Shown here piece after piece: positions 49,390-62,000 of a DNA stretch of 64,000 bases (position 1 is the first letter of the stretch; the number at the start of each line of letters is the position of its first letter). The notes under the pieces were generated by a model. It saw only the letters and a list, made by a program, of their open reading frames with translations. It was not told the DNA's origin and made no database searches. This DNA is from DASUFE01 sp036274675. GTDB taxonomy: Bacteria > Pseudomonadota > Gammaproteobacteria > HTCC5015. Location of the stretch: positions 9,364-73,363 of the forward strand of contig DASUFE010000040.1 in the NCBI GenBank assembly GCA_036274675.1, given 5' to 3'. The position numbers and the translations under genes are program-made.

Positions 49390-50487
49390 ATGAATAATGG
49401 TCTGTCCAAATCCTTGATCGTCGGAGCCGCCATCTTCCTGCTCGTACTTGCCGGCCTGCACTTTACCGCCGTCACTCTGAGCGCGATGCGGGCAAACAAC
49501 GCGTTCACCGCCGACCTGCGGGTGCCGTTCCTGTTCGCCGTTTATTACCTGAGCTGGATCGGGGTTTTTATCGCCAACTTCTATATCTTGACGCGATACC
49601 TGCCCGTTTACGGGAACAGGTTTTTGGTCATATTGTTCATTGCAGGCCTGTTCATCTGGATTCCCTGCGCGACCATAATCGACGGCAAGCTGAGCGACGC
49701 GGTGTTCAACACGGGTTTGGGATCCGGGTCCACGGTCGGGATACTTTTTAAAGTCGACCCGATAACGTACTTCACAAAGTTCCTGGTTTATTGTTATGTG
49801 TTCGGAGCCATCGCGGTTCTGGTGTATTACCGGATGTACCAGGGTGCGCGGATTCAGATCCTGGAGCGGGAAAAAGAGGCGGCCGAAGCGAAGACTCTAG
49901 AGGTGCAACAGAAGCTGACCTCCCTGCAGTTACAACTTGCGCCGCACTTTCTTTTCAATTGCCTGAATATGCTGTCCGCCCTGGCCAGAATGGGGAAGCG
50001 GGACGAACTCGTCTTTGTTATAGCGCGGCTGGGGGATATGCTCCGCTTCGTATACGAGGCCAGCCAGCGCAATACCATTACCCTCGCTGAAGAAATCGAC
50101 TTTGTCGAAACCTATGTAAAGTTGCAGCAAGCGCGTTTCGCCGACAAATACAACTTCAATATGACCGTCAGCGGAGAGCCCACAAAGGCCAAATGCCCCC
50201 CTTTTTGCGTGCACACACTGGTCGAAAATGCCTATACTCACTCCACGGTCGATGATGAGCAGAATACTGAAATCGCCGTGCGCATCGAGATCGGGGAATC
50301 CAGGGTGCGCATCACCGTTGGAAACAACAATCCCGCAAAAATTGATTCCAAAAAACTTGGAGTCAGCCTGGCAAACCTGAACGACCGCTTGAAACTGCTG
50401 TATGCCGACCGCTACCGCCTCGACTCGGCAGGCGATGACGGCTCCTACACCGCCCAAATGGAATTCCCGCATGAATCGGAAGATTAA
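49390..50487 (+). CDS. LytS/AlgZ-type sensor histidine kinase
   Basis: 365 residues: about four to five helices in the first 170 residues, a coiled-coil linker (ILEREKEAAEAKTLEVQQKL), then a His_kinase domain with the phospho-acceptor His in LQLAPHFLFNCLNML and an ATPase part with LVENAYTHS. This is the LytS/AlgZ/YehU branch that pairs with LytTR regulators. The stop of this gene overlaps the start of the regulator by 17 bases, so they are co-translated. ATG at 49390 is preferred over a TTG at 49324, which would put the leader hairpin in coding sequence. Signal unknown. Confidence 0.9.
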   Translation: MNNGLSKSLIVGAAIFLLVLAGLHFTAVTLSAMRANNAFTADLRVPFLFAVYYLSWIGVFIANFYILTRYLPVYGNRFLVILFIAGLFIWIPCATIIDGKLSDAVFNTGLGSGSTVGILFKVDPITYFTKFLVYCYVFGAIAVLVYYRMYQGARIQILEREKEAAEAKTLEVQQKLTSLQLQLAPHFLFNCLNMLSALARMGKRDELVFVIARLGDMLRFVYEASQRNTITLAEEIDFVETYVKLQQARFADKYNFNMTVSGEPTKAKCPPFCVHTLVENAYTHSTVDDEQNTEIAVRIEIGESRVRITVGNNNPAKIDSKKLGVSLANLNDRLKLLYADRYRLDSAGDDGSYTAQMEFPHESED

Positions 50488-51238
50488 ATGCATCGTATGC
50501 GATGACGAACACCTGGGCCGGCAGAACATCAAGCAAGCCCTGCTGTCGTTCCCCGGATGGGAGCTCGTTGCGGAACTTGAGAACGGGCGCAATCTGGTGG
50601 CCACCCTGGACAGATGGAATCCGGACATCGTGTTCCTGGATATCCGGATGCCGGGCAAAAACGGCATAGACCTTATGCGGGATGTGCTGTCGCGGACCGA
50701 TCCGCCTGAAATTATTTTCGTCACCGCCTTCGACCACTACGCGATCCAGGCTTTCGAGCTCTACGCGCTCGACTATATTCTGAAACCCTTTGACGAACAG
50801 AGGTTCGCCCGTTCAATCGAACGGGCGGAAAAGGCCGTTGAAAACAAGATTGGCACGGAAGCCCGCATTTCCGGGTCGGCCGGGAACCGAAGATACCTGA
50901 GCCGGGTATTTATTCCATCCATTTCCAAGATCGAGATTGTCGATCTGAGCGGAGTTTATGCCTTCGTGGCTAATGGTAATTATGTTGATATCCTGCTTGA
51001 GCAGACGAAGTTATTGCACAGATGCTCCATGAAGCAGCTTGAGCAAAACCTGGATCCGGACGTATTCATCCGCTGCCATCGCTCCAGCATTGTCAGGATA
51101 GACAAAGTCACGGACGTGGTATTTCTCGGCGACGCCAAATACGAAGTCGTCTTGAGCAATAACACCAGAATCAAGATGAGCGGCACGTATAAGGACCCGG
51201 TGATGGCCGCCCTCGAGAAGGCCTCGTGGAGCAAATAA
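50471..51238 (+). CDS. LytTR-family response regulator
   Basis: 255 residues: receiver domain (1-120) with acidic pocket D11/D12/E13, phospho-acceptor D57 (FLDIRMPG) and Lys in ILKPF, then a LytTR DNA-binding domain (about 150-250) with FIRCHRSSIVRIDKV and NNTRIKMSGTYKD. Starts inside the kinase gene's end, in another frame, at an ATG 17 bases before the kinase stop. The AlgR/LytT class binds 9-base sites in tandem; candidate sites lie upstream of the operon. Followed by a convergent hydrolase gene 83 bases away. Confidence 0.93.
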   Translation: MNRKIKCIVCDDEHLGRQNIKQALLSFPGWELVAELENGRNLVATLDRWNPDIVFLDIRMPGKNGIDLMRDVLSRTDPPEIIFVTAFDHYAIQAFELYALDYILKPFDEQRFARSIERAEKAVENKIGTEARISGSAGNRRYLSRVFIPSISKIEIVDLSGVYAFVANGNYVDILLEQTKLLHRCSMKQLEQNLDPDVFIRCHRSSIVRIDKVTDVVFLGDAKYEVVLSNNTRIKMSGTYKDPVMAALEKASWSK

Positions 51239-51321
51239 CGCCCGGATCCTTATTCTCCTCCGTTACTCCCGGTTCTCGCGAGGCTGCCGGGCGCCGAAGT
51301 TTCTTCGGATAACAAAAGAAT

Positions 51322-52611
51322 TCATCGGAAAATCCGGTCAAAGAAATCGCGCATCTTCTGCCAGGATTGTTCATCCGCCGCCGCGTTGTAAGCAAGCGGC
51401 AGGTTAAACTCTTTCGCGTACTCGTCGGCCTTGGGATTGGTAAAGGCGTGTTTGGCGCCGGGATAGTTGATGAATTCGTAATCGACGCCGGCCTTGTCCA
51501 TCTCCTCCATAAAGGCCTGCACCTGCTCTTGCGGCACCATGGCATCGTCCGTGCCGTTCAATACGAGAATGCCGGCCTTGACCTGGCCTTGTTGCGCGGG
51601 GCCTTCGATCGCCTCCAGCGTGCCGTGGAAACTGACCACGCCGTCCAGATCGATACCCGCGCGCGCCATGTTGAGTACGATATTGCCGCCGAAGCAGTAG
51701 CCGATCGCGGCAAGATGCTCCGGGTCCGTGGCGGGATTGTCTCTCAGCAGTTCCAGCGCCGCCATGAAACGCTCTTTGGCGGAGGCGAAATTCGCTTTGA
51801 CTTCGCCGGCCATCTTGCCCGCTTCATCCGGATGCGCCGCATGCTTACCGCCGCCATACATGTCGAGAGCCAGCGCAACATAACCCAGCGCGGCCAGTTG
51901 TTCGGCGCGCTTGCGCACGTAATCGTCATGACCCCACCACTCGTGCACGATCAGCACGCCGGGGCGGGGCCCGCGGCTTTGATCATAGGCAAGATAGCCG
52001 GTATAAGATTGCTTGCCGACCTTGTAGGTGACTTCCTGGGTAACGACGTTCGGTGGCGGCAATGCGGGCTGACGTTCGGCGAGTTGCCGCAAGGGGTCCA
52101 GGCCCGGCTCCAGCAGCCTGCTCAACCGGCGCTGCGCCAGCCAGCCCCGGTAACGGCCGATCGGGTTCGTACCGTGGTCGATGTCCAGAGCCCAGGTAAA
52201 GTGCGTGCCGCTTTCAAGCGCTTCGAGCTGATAATCCAGTACCGCCGCCGAGCCGCCATCGATTTCAAGCAACATGCGCAGCCGGCTGTACGGTTGTGCG
52301 TCGATAATCGTCAACCGGCCCTCGGCGAGCCTCGAATCCTGGCTTTGCCAGCGCAAAGTGGCGCCCAGGCCCTGGGCGGGCTGTTCAATTTCATACTGGA
52401 TATTGGGATCACGGTCATGCCAGGGCGCCCAATCCTTGAATTGGCCGAGGTTACTCATGAGCCCGTATGCCAGCTCCGGCGCGATCTCTATATAAGTGGC
52501 CCGTTCGATATGAGTACGGGCCGGCAGCAGATAACCCGCCGCATAAATCAATACCGCAAGCCCCAAAACCAGGGCTGCTCCTGTAATGGCGGTACGTTTT
52601 TCAAACTTCAT
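51322..52611 (-). CDS. SRPBCC domain fused to dienelactone hydrolase
   Basis: 429 residues. An N-terminal helix (about 9-29) anchors the protein; residues 33-175 form an SRPBCC/polyketide cyclase-like ligand pocket (ATYIEIAPELAYGLMSNLGQ, WAPWHDRDP); residues 190-429 are a dienelactone hydrolase domain with nucleophile C306 (GYCFGG), Asp at 355-356 (GTDD) and H388 (GAKHAF). Dienelactone hydrolase-family enzymes open cyclic esters or amides; the pocket domain may deliver a hydrophobic substrate. The body should face the periplasm. It is monocistronic and convergent with the LytTR operon. Fusion of these two domains is uncommon as far as I know. Confidence 0.88.
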   Translation of the reverse strand: MKFEKRTAITGAALVLGLAVLIYAAGYLLPARTHIERATYIEIAPELAYGLMSNLGQFKDWAPWHDRDPNIQYEIEQPAQGLGATLRWQSQDSRLAEGRLTIIDAQPYSRLRMLLEIDGGSAAVLDYQLEALESGTHFTWALDIDHGTNPIGRYRGWLAQRRLSRLLEPGLDPLRQLAERQPALPPPNVVTQEVTYKVGKQSYTGYLAYDQSRGPRPGVLIVHEWWGHDDYVRKRAEQLAALGYVALALDMYGGGKHAAHPDEAGKMAGEVKANFASAKERFMAALELLRDNPATDPEHLAAIGYCFGGNIVLNMARAGIDLDGVVSFHGTLEAIEGPAQQGQVKAGILVLNGTDDAMVPQEQVQAFMEEMDKAGVDYEFINYPGAKHAFTNPKADEYAKEFNLPLAYNAAADEQSWQKMRDFFDRIFR

Positions 52612-53062
52612 CGCAACTCTCCAGTATCGTTATAGGGCCGAGGCTTTGACTAATTTAAGAAAGATCGACCCTCCCGGCCCGGCGTCGAACATATCCAATC
52701 GCTACCCGGATGGCAATCCCCAAACAAGACTTCCAATCGCAGAAAAATAACCACTGCATGCAAGGCCAAATAGAATGACGGCAGGTTGCTGACAGCAATG
52801 GGCGTTGCCGAACATAGCCCGGCAAAAAATAACAATTCGCGTGAGGCACCGTTCTCTCCCTTCAACGATGAATAATTACCAGCCCTTTAAAAAACATATT
52901 TCGAACTTAAAATAGCCCTTTTAAAACCAAATTACAGCCCTTTTTAAATCAATCCCCCCAATTACTTGCCTCGGTCCGACCATGATGATTCTTACAGAAA
53001 TCAAGGAGTCTGACCCCTTGATTTTTTGACCCCTTGATTTCTTACTTATCGAAACTAAACAT
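52612..53062. other. Gene-free interval with REP-like hairpin
   Basis: 451 bases between the hydrolase gene and the RHS gene. AT-rich. It contains an inverted repeat AAATCAAGG (52998-53006) and CCTTGATTT (53016-53024), followed by a second GACCCCTTGATTT (53028-53040); this GGGTCAGACTCC-like design is familiar as a dispersed REP element. A possible reverse-strand frame at 52650-52865 has a membrane-like segment but no ribosome site. I find no convincing immunity-type gene after the RHS gene. Confidence 0.55.
52998..53040. repeat. REP-like inverted repeat downstream of RHS gene
   Basis: AAATCAAGG and CCTTGATTT form a 9-bp stem around AGTCTGACC, followed by TTT on the forward strand, and a second copy of GACCCCTTGATTT. 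It probably ends the RHS transcript or is a REP insertion 22 bases beyond its stop. Confidence 0.5.
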
Positions 53063-56000
53063 CTAGTTGCGAAGCCCGCCAATGGGAGGCTGGGGTGGAG
53101 GCGGAGGTGGAGGCTTAATAATACCCGCGTCAATGAGAAAATTATTTAGAGATTCGATATAACCTTCGACTACGCGGTATGTATGTGTTTGATAAAGGCT
53201 CGTGCCAAAAGTAGGCTCCATTGACTCCCCATTCGGCCCCAACATATCTACAACAGGCGTAGACGGACGTTCCACGAATACCGCTTTTGCTTGATCAGTA
53301 TTGAGTGCCGGCTGAACGCTCCCACTTTCTTGAGGCTTAAAGCTCCCAGGGCTCGGACATTGCGGACAAGGCGTCAAAACGACTTTTTCTTCCGAAGGCA
53401 ATGTAACGGTTTTTTCAGATAATATTTGCGATTGACCATCAGATGCTAACGGTGCTCCTTCTATTCCCGCTACTTCGCCTCCCTTACGTGCTGTATCAAA
53501 TGGGTTCGCCCCCTGCGGATCTGCTGGGACCTCGGTCTGTACAGGTGTCTCCGGCTGTATCACCGCATTAGCCACCTTCTGAGCTGCCATAACAATGGCC
53601 ATGCTGAGCACTCCCTGTATTATCCCCCGGCTCGCATTTGCCAAGATCTCCGTGTCGGACACACCGTTATGCATGGCATAAACCGCATTGAAAGCCATCG
53701 AACACCACATCTGGCAGCCGGGTATGATATTCAACGCGTTGCTGATGATGTTAGCCAACTGCGGTGGAATCCGCTGCATGATGTATTCGCTCGCTTTCCA
53801 GGCTATCGCTCCTCCGACCGGCCCAAACGCAAGCACTAATCCAATCTGGAACAGTTTTGCCAGGGAATAACCGCTTGGATCGTTATACCGCAGAGGATTA
53901 TTCTGGACATAGCTGTAACGATGATAGCTCTGCGAGAATTTCGGCATCTGCACCGTCGGATCGGCGCTCATGAAGACGCCTAACTCCGGATCGTATACCC
54001 GCCCGTTCATATGGATCAGGCCCACTTCGGTTACGGCCTCGTGACCGGTGTAGGCAAAATTGCCGCGCACTCCGGTCGGCGTGTATTGATTATCGCCGCC
54101 CTCACTCCAGTTTTCGTTGCGGCGCTTGCCCCAGGGGTCGAAGCTCAGCAAACGCGTTTCTGAGACCTCGCCCTTATTGCCGGTGATGGCGATTACGCTA
54201 CCCAGGTGATCACGGTGATAGTACTCCGTGCCTCCATCAAGGATAAGATTGGGCAGGGCGGGATTATTATCTTCCTGCTCTTCCTGGATGTGCACGGCGA
54301 AAGCCTGCCCGCCGTGATGGCTTCCGGCGTATATAAAGTGCAGATGCTCGCGTTTTTTAATCTGCCCCCCGATAATCCTGGCCGTCTGCTCATAGAACGG
54401 CGCGCCCTCGGCGCCCAGGCCCACATACCACGTCAGCTCGATGCTGCCGTCAGCCTTGACAGCCTGCTTGAACACGCGCGCACGATCGGCGCCGTACACG
54501 AAGTCGACGGTCGCACCGTTTTCGATGATCTGTGTCGGCTTGTTGAAGGCGCTGTATTCGACCGTGCGAGACTTGGCGCCGGCACTTGAGATCATGTTGC
54601 CATTAGCATCATAAGTGAAGCTGCTGCCCTTGGCCGCGCAAACCGCGTGCGGGCCGGCATTGCAGCCGGTGTATGCATACTGATTCGGCGTGGTATCCGC
54701 GTCTTTATAAATAAAATTGCCGAGATCGTCGTAGTCATAGCTATTGCTGCTTTCCTGAACTCCATTGCGGCTGACCGTCGAGCTCAGCAGACGGTCGAGG
54801 CTGTCATAAGTGAAAACCTCGATAACCTGCTCGTTCTCGCCGGCTTCGAAACTGCCGTCAGGATGCACGATCCACGGCCGGAAGCGTTCGCGACTCTCGA
54901 CATTACCGACCGCGTCGAAGGCATAGCGGGTCTGCTGGATCATGTTGAGGTCCTTATCCCAGCTCTCGACCTTTTGCAGCCAGCCGGTGGCGGCGTTGGT
55001 GCTGTTATTGATCATGTTCTGGTTGCGCAAGGTTTCCTGAATGACCTTGCCACGCGCGTCCACCAGGTCGGCGATCCAGTAGACCGCTTCGTCGGCCGGA
55101 TCGCTGACATCGAGCACATACCAAAGTCCGCCGAAGGGGCTGTAGACATTTTCCACGACCTGGCTTGTGCCGCCGACTTCGGGATAGTGGATTTGCTGAA
55201 CACGGCCAAAGGCATCATAGGTCTGTGCAACGACAAAACTTTGCTGCCAGCCGTGAGTATTGATCTGATACTCCGTTGACTCGACCTGGCCACGGGCGGT
55301 GTAGGAATACTGCTTAACATCCCCGGCCGCACCTGTTTCGCTGGCGAGCTTGCCGATACCCGCCCCGGGCGCCGTGTCGAAGACAAAGTGGCTGGTTTCT
55401 TCGGCGCCCGTGGCATCATCCACGCGCTCGACCATGCGGCCCAGCTTGTCGTAGGTCATCTCGGTTACCTGCAGCTTGGCGTCACGCTGCCAAACCAGTT
55501 CGCCGTAAGCGTTGTACTGGTAATCCCAATGACCCATATCGGGATCGTCCATGGAGATTTTTCGACCTCTCAGGTCATAATCGAGACTCACGGATGTGGC
55601 GGTATCGCCATCGACCGTAGTGGTCACCAGATTATCGCTGCTGTCGTAAGCGTAGGTTACCGAGACATTTTTTCCATCCAGATCATCCACCTTGCGCACA
55701 GTGCGGCCCAAGGCGTCGACTTCCGTCAGCGAGCGCCGACCCTTGGCATCCGTGATCCTGGTTTCGAAGCCGTCGTAATGGAAGCTGGAAACGGCCATCC
55801 CGTCCGCTACGCCATCATCGTCCATATCACCCAGGGGCACTTGGGTTTGTTGCGCCCGGCCCAGGCCGTCATAGTCATATTCGGTCCAGTAGGCATCGCC
55901 GGCGGTGGTGGAATAAACGAAATACGGCTGACTCTCGTGCCGCACCCGGCCGAAACGGTCGTATTCGATATCGGCGGCCACATATTCCCCGTGCATACTT

Positions 56001-59000
56001 TGCCCAAGTACCCGCCGCTTGCGACCGAGACCATCGTAATACACACGGGAGGGCGCAGAAGCAGGAGAATTGGTTTGCACGAAATATTTAGCCCCGAGTA
56101 CATAACCGGCGTTTACAGCCTTTCGATAGTTAGTGGTTGTTGTACCAAAGGGAGTGGTCTCCGAGACCTTCCGTCCCAGCGGATCGTAGGCCCAGGAGGT
56201 CGTAAGCCCGTTCGGTCCAATCAATTTGGTTTGCAGGCCCAGCGGATGCTGATATTCACGAGTTTCGGTTTGATCAAGCGCGTTGATCAACGTGATCGGA
56301 TAACGACCCTGTGCATCATAAATCGTGGTGGTGCTGCGTCCCGGACTCGAAGCATTCGGAATGCCGGGATCGGCGGAGCATACACTGCCCTCGCACACGG
56401 TAGTCTCAACCCTGTTGCCGAATACATCATAGGCGTAGGCCACCGACTGCGTGATAGGCGATGTGGCGTTCGGCTCGATCACCTCCTTCTGAAGCCGTCC
56501 AATACTTGTATAAAAGTATTGTGTCGTGTGGACGCTGTTGTCATCCGTTAAACCGTTAACCGTTTCAGTAACCGTTGTTTCGCTCACCAACCCCTTCCAG
56601 TGTGCATCGGTCACGTCACTGTTGTATTCATGGACGGTTTCGGTGCGATAGGTATTCCCGTCGCCGGTCGTCGTCACCGTTGAATGAGTGAGATAACCGT
56701 AGCGGCCGAAAGTATTGGCCTTCTCTATCTCAACAGCCGCGACGATACTGCCGAGGTTGTCGCTGAGCTGGTTTTTGGTTTCCGTACTGCTTCGGGTGTA
56801 GACGTATATTGATTCATCGTAACGCAGATGGTCATTATATGTCCCGCAGGAAGCGCCAGAAGCAACCGAGGTAAAACCGGCAGCCTCGGGACCGGCCGTC
56901 TGCGCGCTGGTAACCGCGTAGCAGTATTCGAAGGCGCTGTGACTAAGCACGGGCCCGTTCTCGCCGTAACGGATTTCCATTTCCGACACTTGACCGCTGT
57001 AGGGGAACCGGGTCTCGTAATGAGTCGTGACGACCGTGTTATCCGGTTTATAGGCCGTTACTTGTTCAAAGCCCTGCATGCCGCGATCTTTGGAAACGAT
57101 CAGGCCTTTATAAGCATACTCGGTGGTCAGCTTGCCGCCGATGCCGTCATTGACGATAACCCGATCGACCAGCTGCATGGACAGCATCACTTCTTTCTGG
57201 TCCGCATCCAAGGAACTGTAGGTACGGGTATAGATCGGCTTGCTGCGCCCACCCAGGCTCTTGTCGGTCAGGGCCTTGTATTTAATTTCGGTGGTATTAC
57301 CCAGGCCGTCGCTAAACCCGGTTATCTGGTAACGGTTGGTATGACTGCTCCAGGCGCCAGCAGGGGAAAGCATATCGATAAGGCCATCGCCGTTGATGTC
57401 CACCAGGCGCGAGTAATCAACCTGAACCGGATTCAGCGGCAAACCCAGGTTGTCGTAACGATGCCATGCATCGCCGACAGCCCCCGCAGGATTCAGCCAG
57501 GCCTTGCCGTAATTGACCACATCGACATAACCATCGAGGTTGATATCGACGAAACGCGCACCGTTGTCCGATCCATTGTAGTGGACGAATTGCAGGTCAT
57601 CCGGCAGATGCACCGGCGGTTCAGCCCAATCCTTGCCCGTATTCAAATAGGCGTATTGGTATTGCACGTTGGCGCGTATCAGATCCGGCAGGCCGTCGGC
57701 ATTGATATCCTGCAGGCGCATGCCAATGTCGTTACCCACAAAAATCTCGCCGGGTTCATTAGGGTCTACATGGTTTACATACTCTCCGGTAGAAACGAAA
57801 AATTCCAGGTGATACTCCCCATTCTCCCAGTCGCGGTATCCATCATTCAGCCATACGGTGTAATTCAGGTCGGGATTCGGGTAAGTGCCGAAGCCGGCTC
57901 TCATCATATCGATCAACCCGTCTCCATTTATATCGGCCAGCTCGGATCCTTTGGTTCTCTGGTCGCCCTGGAAGAATTCGACAAAATTTCCCGGGAAGGA
58001 TGCCCCCTGTTGAGTCCAACCATCGCTCCCATACCTGATTTCACGTTCGCTGTTGTAGCCGCGGATGAGGTCGGCCTTCCAGTCGCCGTCAATATCGGCG
58101 AAGCGTATCCCCTTGTCGTGGCCTTCCCCGTCGACATAGGGCCATTCATGGTCACCCGGCCATTCATTCCAACCGCTGTTGGTGAGCTCATAAGTCTTGC
58201 CACTGTTATCCAGCAGCTCGGGTTTGCCGTCGCCGTTCCGGTCGGCAAAACGCAGTCCCCTGTCTACCTGCACCCAATAAGGTTCTTGTTCGTTGCCAAT
58301 GTTAATCTTGCCAAGGAACTTCAGGTTTGAAGGAACCGTGGCCGCACTCCAGCTCTGCCAGCCGCTGCCGGTGTTGCGATAAGTCATGCGGAAGCCGTCG
58401 CGCGCATAGACCAGATCGGGCAAGCCGTCGGCGTCCAGATCGACCAGGCGCGCTCCCAGATCATCGCTATTGCTTGGATCGGTAAACGCATGCGGCGGGT
58501 TCCAGGAGGAGGGCAACTTCGACCAGCCGGGATTATCCGTGTGCCACGTGAACGTGAGCGGCTCCATGCATTGGTTGGGCGTACCGTAAGCGCAGTATTC
58601 AACCGATTGCAGACGGCTGCCCGGAGCAGGATCCAAATCCCCGGTATAAACGAGACGATACTCGCCGGCCTCGGTCCGGATCGTCGCCAGGCGCTGCTGC
58701 AGGCTGACGCGGATTCCGGTTTGATACCGATTCATCGAATCGGGGCGATTTTCGTAGTCAAACTCGACTGCGGCAAAAGTATCCGGACTGCCTTCACGAC
58801 CGGTGTATTCAATACTGTCGATGGCGAGGAAGTTTGATCCCACCGTAGTGCTGTACTTATAAGCAATATAGTTGCTGGACAGGTCGCTTACTTTATTCAG
58901 CATCCACTGGAATGCAGCCTGCTCCTGAGTATTCAGGATACAGGCATCCGCGGTCTTGCCATACTCGAAGGTTTTACCAACCTGGGTCTTCACTTCAAAC

Positions 59001-62000
59001 CAGGCGCCGCAAGCGCCGCCGCTTGTCATGCGGGTAATGCGGCTGAAATCATTTTTCTCGGTGCGGTAACTGTTCGTGCCGATTTCGATCAGGCGCTGTC
59101 CGTCCAGGCAGTAAGCATCGTTAGCGCTGTAATCGACCGCATGCGCCTCACCATCCTGGGCCTTGGTCTTGTTGCAACGGTTGATTCCGGAGAGTCCACC
59201 GATCGACCAGCCGTGGCCGACAATGCCGTTGCCGCCCTGGCTGCTGTAATCCAGGCTGATCTTGGGCTGCATGCCCGCCGTGCCCGGAGGCACAAGGATC
59301 GGCAAGGAATAAGTGGCGGCGCCGGAGGGCTGCACCGCGAACTCGCCGGAGAGAGCCCCGTTGAACGCAGTACCGGTTGAAGCATCGGGATCCGCCTGTC
59401 CAGCGAGGCCCGCGGGCGCCGCCGGGGGTTCAGGCGGAACCACAACCGTAATCGCAAACACCAGGGCAGTACCGCAGGACTTCGAACTCGCGGTGCCGCA
59501 GGCACGGATCAGGAATTCCTTCTGACCTCCCTTCTCGACCTCCACCATGTCCTGCTGCAGCGGCGGATCGCTGTCGCTGCCGGTGACAGGCGCCGGCGTA
59601 GACAGAACTTCCGGCCCGACCCAGTCCTCGTCACTGGACTCGCGCGAGCGCAGGCTGATTTCGTAATGATGGATCCCGCTGCCCGTCGTAGCCATATTCA
59701 GGGGCGGCAACCATTGCAATGGCACGCGCTTGTCGTAGATCACCAGCTCGCCGTCCGCGGGATACGTGTTAACGGGGAAGCGAGGCGCCGGCATCGTCTG
59801 CTTGACCGGGTAATTCAGCTGCGACCAACCGCCGCAATTCACGTACTCTTCAAGGTAGGCGCAGGCACGCACGCGGTAATCGAAAGCCACGCCTAACTCA
59901 GGCAGCGTGATCAGTTTTCCAACGGCGGTTTGAACGGCCAATGCCATCCAGGCATCGGGGCTGGTCTGGTCGGCCGGCTTGTACTGGATTTCGTATTTAT
60001 TGGTCGCCGGTGCCGCGCTGGAGGCCGCCGTCCAATTCAAGGTGAATTGGTCGCCTGACACTATATAAGCGTTCTCAATCACATTAGGCGATCCGGAAAT
60101 CGTCGCTGTGCCGATACTGCTCGGGGCACGCAGCACCGTGGTAAAGACCGTCGACGTGCTGAAGCCGCCCGCATTGATGGTAGCGCCACAATTGTTGTTA
60201 GGATCAGGATCGTAGCCGGTGCCGATATCATGATCGCACACACCTATTCGATGTTGGTGGTAACCGGTGGCGCGGGCATTCGATGAGCCGTAGGTCGCAG
60301 TGTGACTGGATGTGTTTGACGAGCCGATTCGCGACCAACTATTGCCGTTATTGGTGGATGCTTCATATTCAATCCGCAATCCCGGCGCCCAGGTTCCTAT
60401 GTACTGCATGCTGACGCTAAATTGGCCTGTCTTGTTGAACTGCGGAGCCGACACGCTCGTCTGGCTGTTGGACCAGCCGTATCCGCACGAGGTCGTAACA
60501 GCGCTGCCGGTGCGCCAGGCGCCCCAGGGGCTGTAGACGTTATTGCTCAGGGTGCGCGCACGCACGCGGAAGACATGCGGATCGCCGCTGTCATTGCCAT
60601 GCACCAGCAAGTTGTAGCTGGTACCGGTAGTCCAGGCCAGAGAGGTCCAACTGCCGCTATTGATTTGCACTTCCACCTGGTAGTGATAGGCGCCCTGACC
60701 TCCGGTTGAGGGTGTCCAACCCACATTGAACTGGCAGCTGTGGCCATCAAGGTCGTCCACGCTGAGAGTGGCCGGCGCCGTGGGTGTCGGCAGCAGGGTT
60801 ACTGTCGTCTCCGGCGACCAGCCGCTGCAATCGATATTCGGATCGTTATCCGGAGGCGGATTACAGGCGCGTATCCGGTGACGGTAATTGCCGGCGGCGT
60901 AGCCTGTGATTGTAAACAGATGCTCAGGATCGACCAGTGTCGTCGACAGCGATTGCCAGTTGGTATTATCCGGCGCCGGACTCGTATTCTGCTGAAGTTC
61001 ATATCGGTACTGCGGCGCCCAGCCCAGCACGCCGTTCCAGTTGAGGGTGTAATTGCCGGTCGTATGGTCCAAACCGCTCACCGCGATACCGCCGGGAGTT
61101 TTGGGAGTGGGATATTTTAGGCGGATATCGCCCGTTAAGACCCAGGCGCTGCAGTTCGCCGCAGCCGATTGCGGCTCGCTGCAAGCGCGCACGCGATAGC
61201 GATAGGTCTGGCCGTAGTCGCGATCGGTGAAGGTGTAACCGGTAGCCGGGGTTTCGGCGACGCCAAGCCAGCTTTCGATTCCATTGTTAAGACCGGCGGA
61301 AGCTTCCAACTCGTAATGATCGACGGTGCCGGTCGCGGGCGCTGTCCACTGGACGGTGAAACGCCGGGCCGTTTGGTCGTCGGTGCTGGGCACGGTCGGT
61401 ACCAGCGTCGGCGCGCCCGGCGCGGGGCGCGGTAGATAAACCTGGTAGGGGCTTGCATTGTCGCTGCAAGCGTCCGCATTGCACGCGCGCACGCGCAGGC
61501 TGTAAGCGCCGCCGGCGGGAAGACCGCTCAAAGTCGCGCTCGCCGCTGAATTGGGCGCGGGATTGTTTACATTAATCCGCCCCGGTACGGCGCCGCCCGT
61601 GGGCGCCGCTTGCCAGGTGGAGCCGCCGTTGGAGCTGTACTCAAGCAGGTAGCGGCTGATCGGCGCTATATCGCTATTGATCGTGGCTGGCGCTGTCCAA
61701 TGCATCGTGAAAGCGCCCGCGGCCGGATTGTTTTCGCTCGCATTGTGACTAAGAACGCCGGGTGTCTTGGGCGCAGCATAGGGCAGATAGGCTTCAAGCG
61801 AGCCGCCGGAACCGCTGCATTCGTTGAGTTCGTTACACGAACTGACGCGGTAATAATAAGTCGCGCCGTTGGTCAGCGCATTGATGATTAATGCCGGGCT
61901 CGGGGTTTCGCCCGCGGACTCCCAGGTTGTGCCATTGGTACTTTGCTCTAATACATAATGATGAGCGGCAGCAATGGCGTTCCAGCTAACTCTGAATGTT

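Noticed and set aside
52650..52865. Possible immunity protein gene downstream of the RHS gene
   Set aside because: 71 codons with a hydrophobic stretch but no ribosome site and no conserved feature, and it is 200 bases away; not enough to call.
56828..58330. Forward-strand open frame (500 codons) opposite the RHS gene
   Set aside because: Mirrors FG-GAP repeats of the reverse-strand gene, which explains its regular composition.
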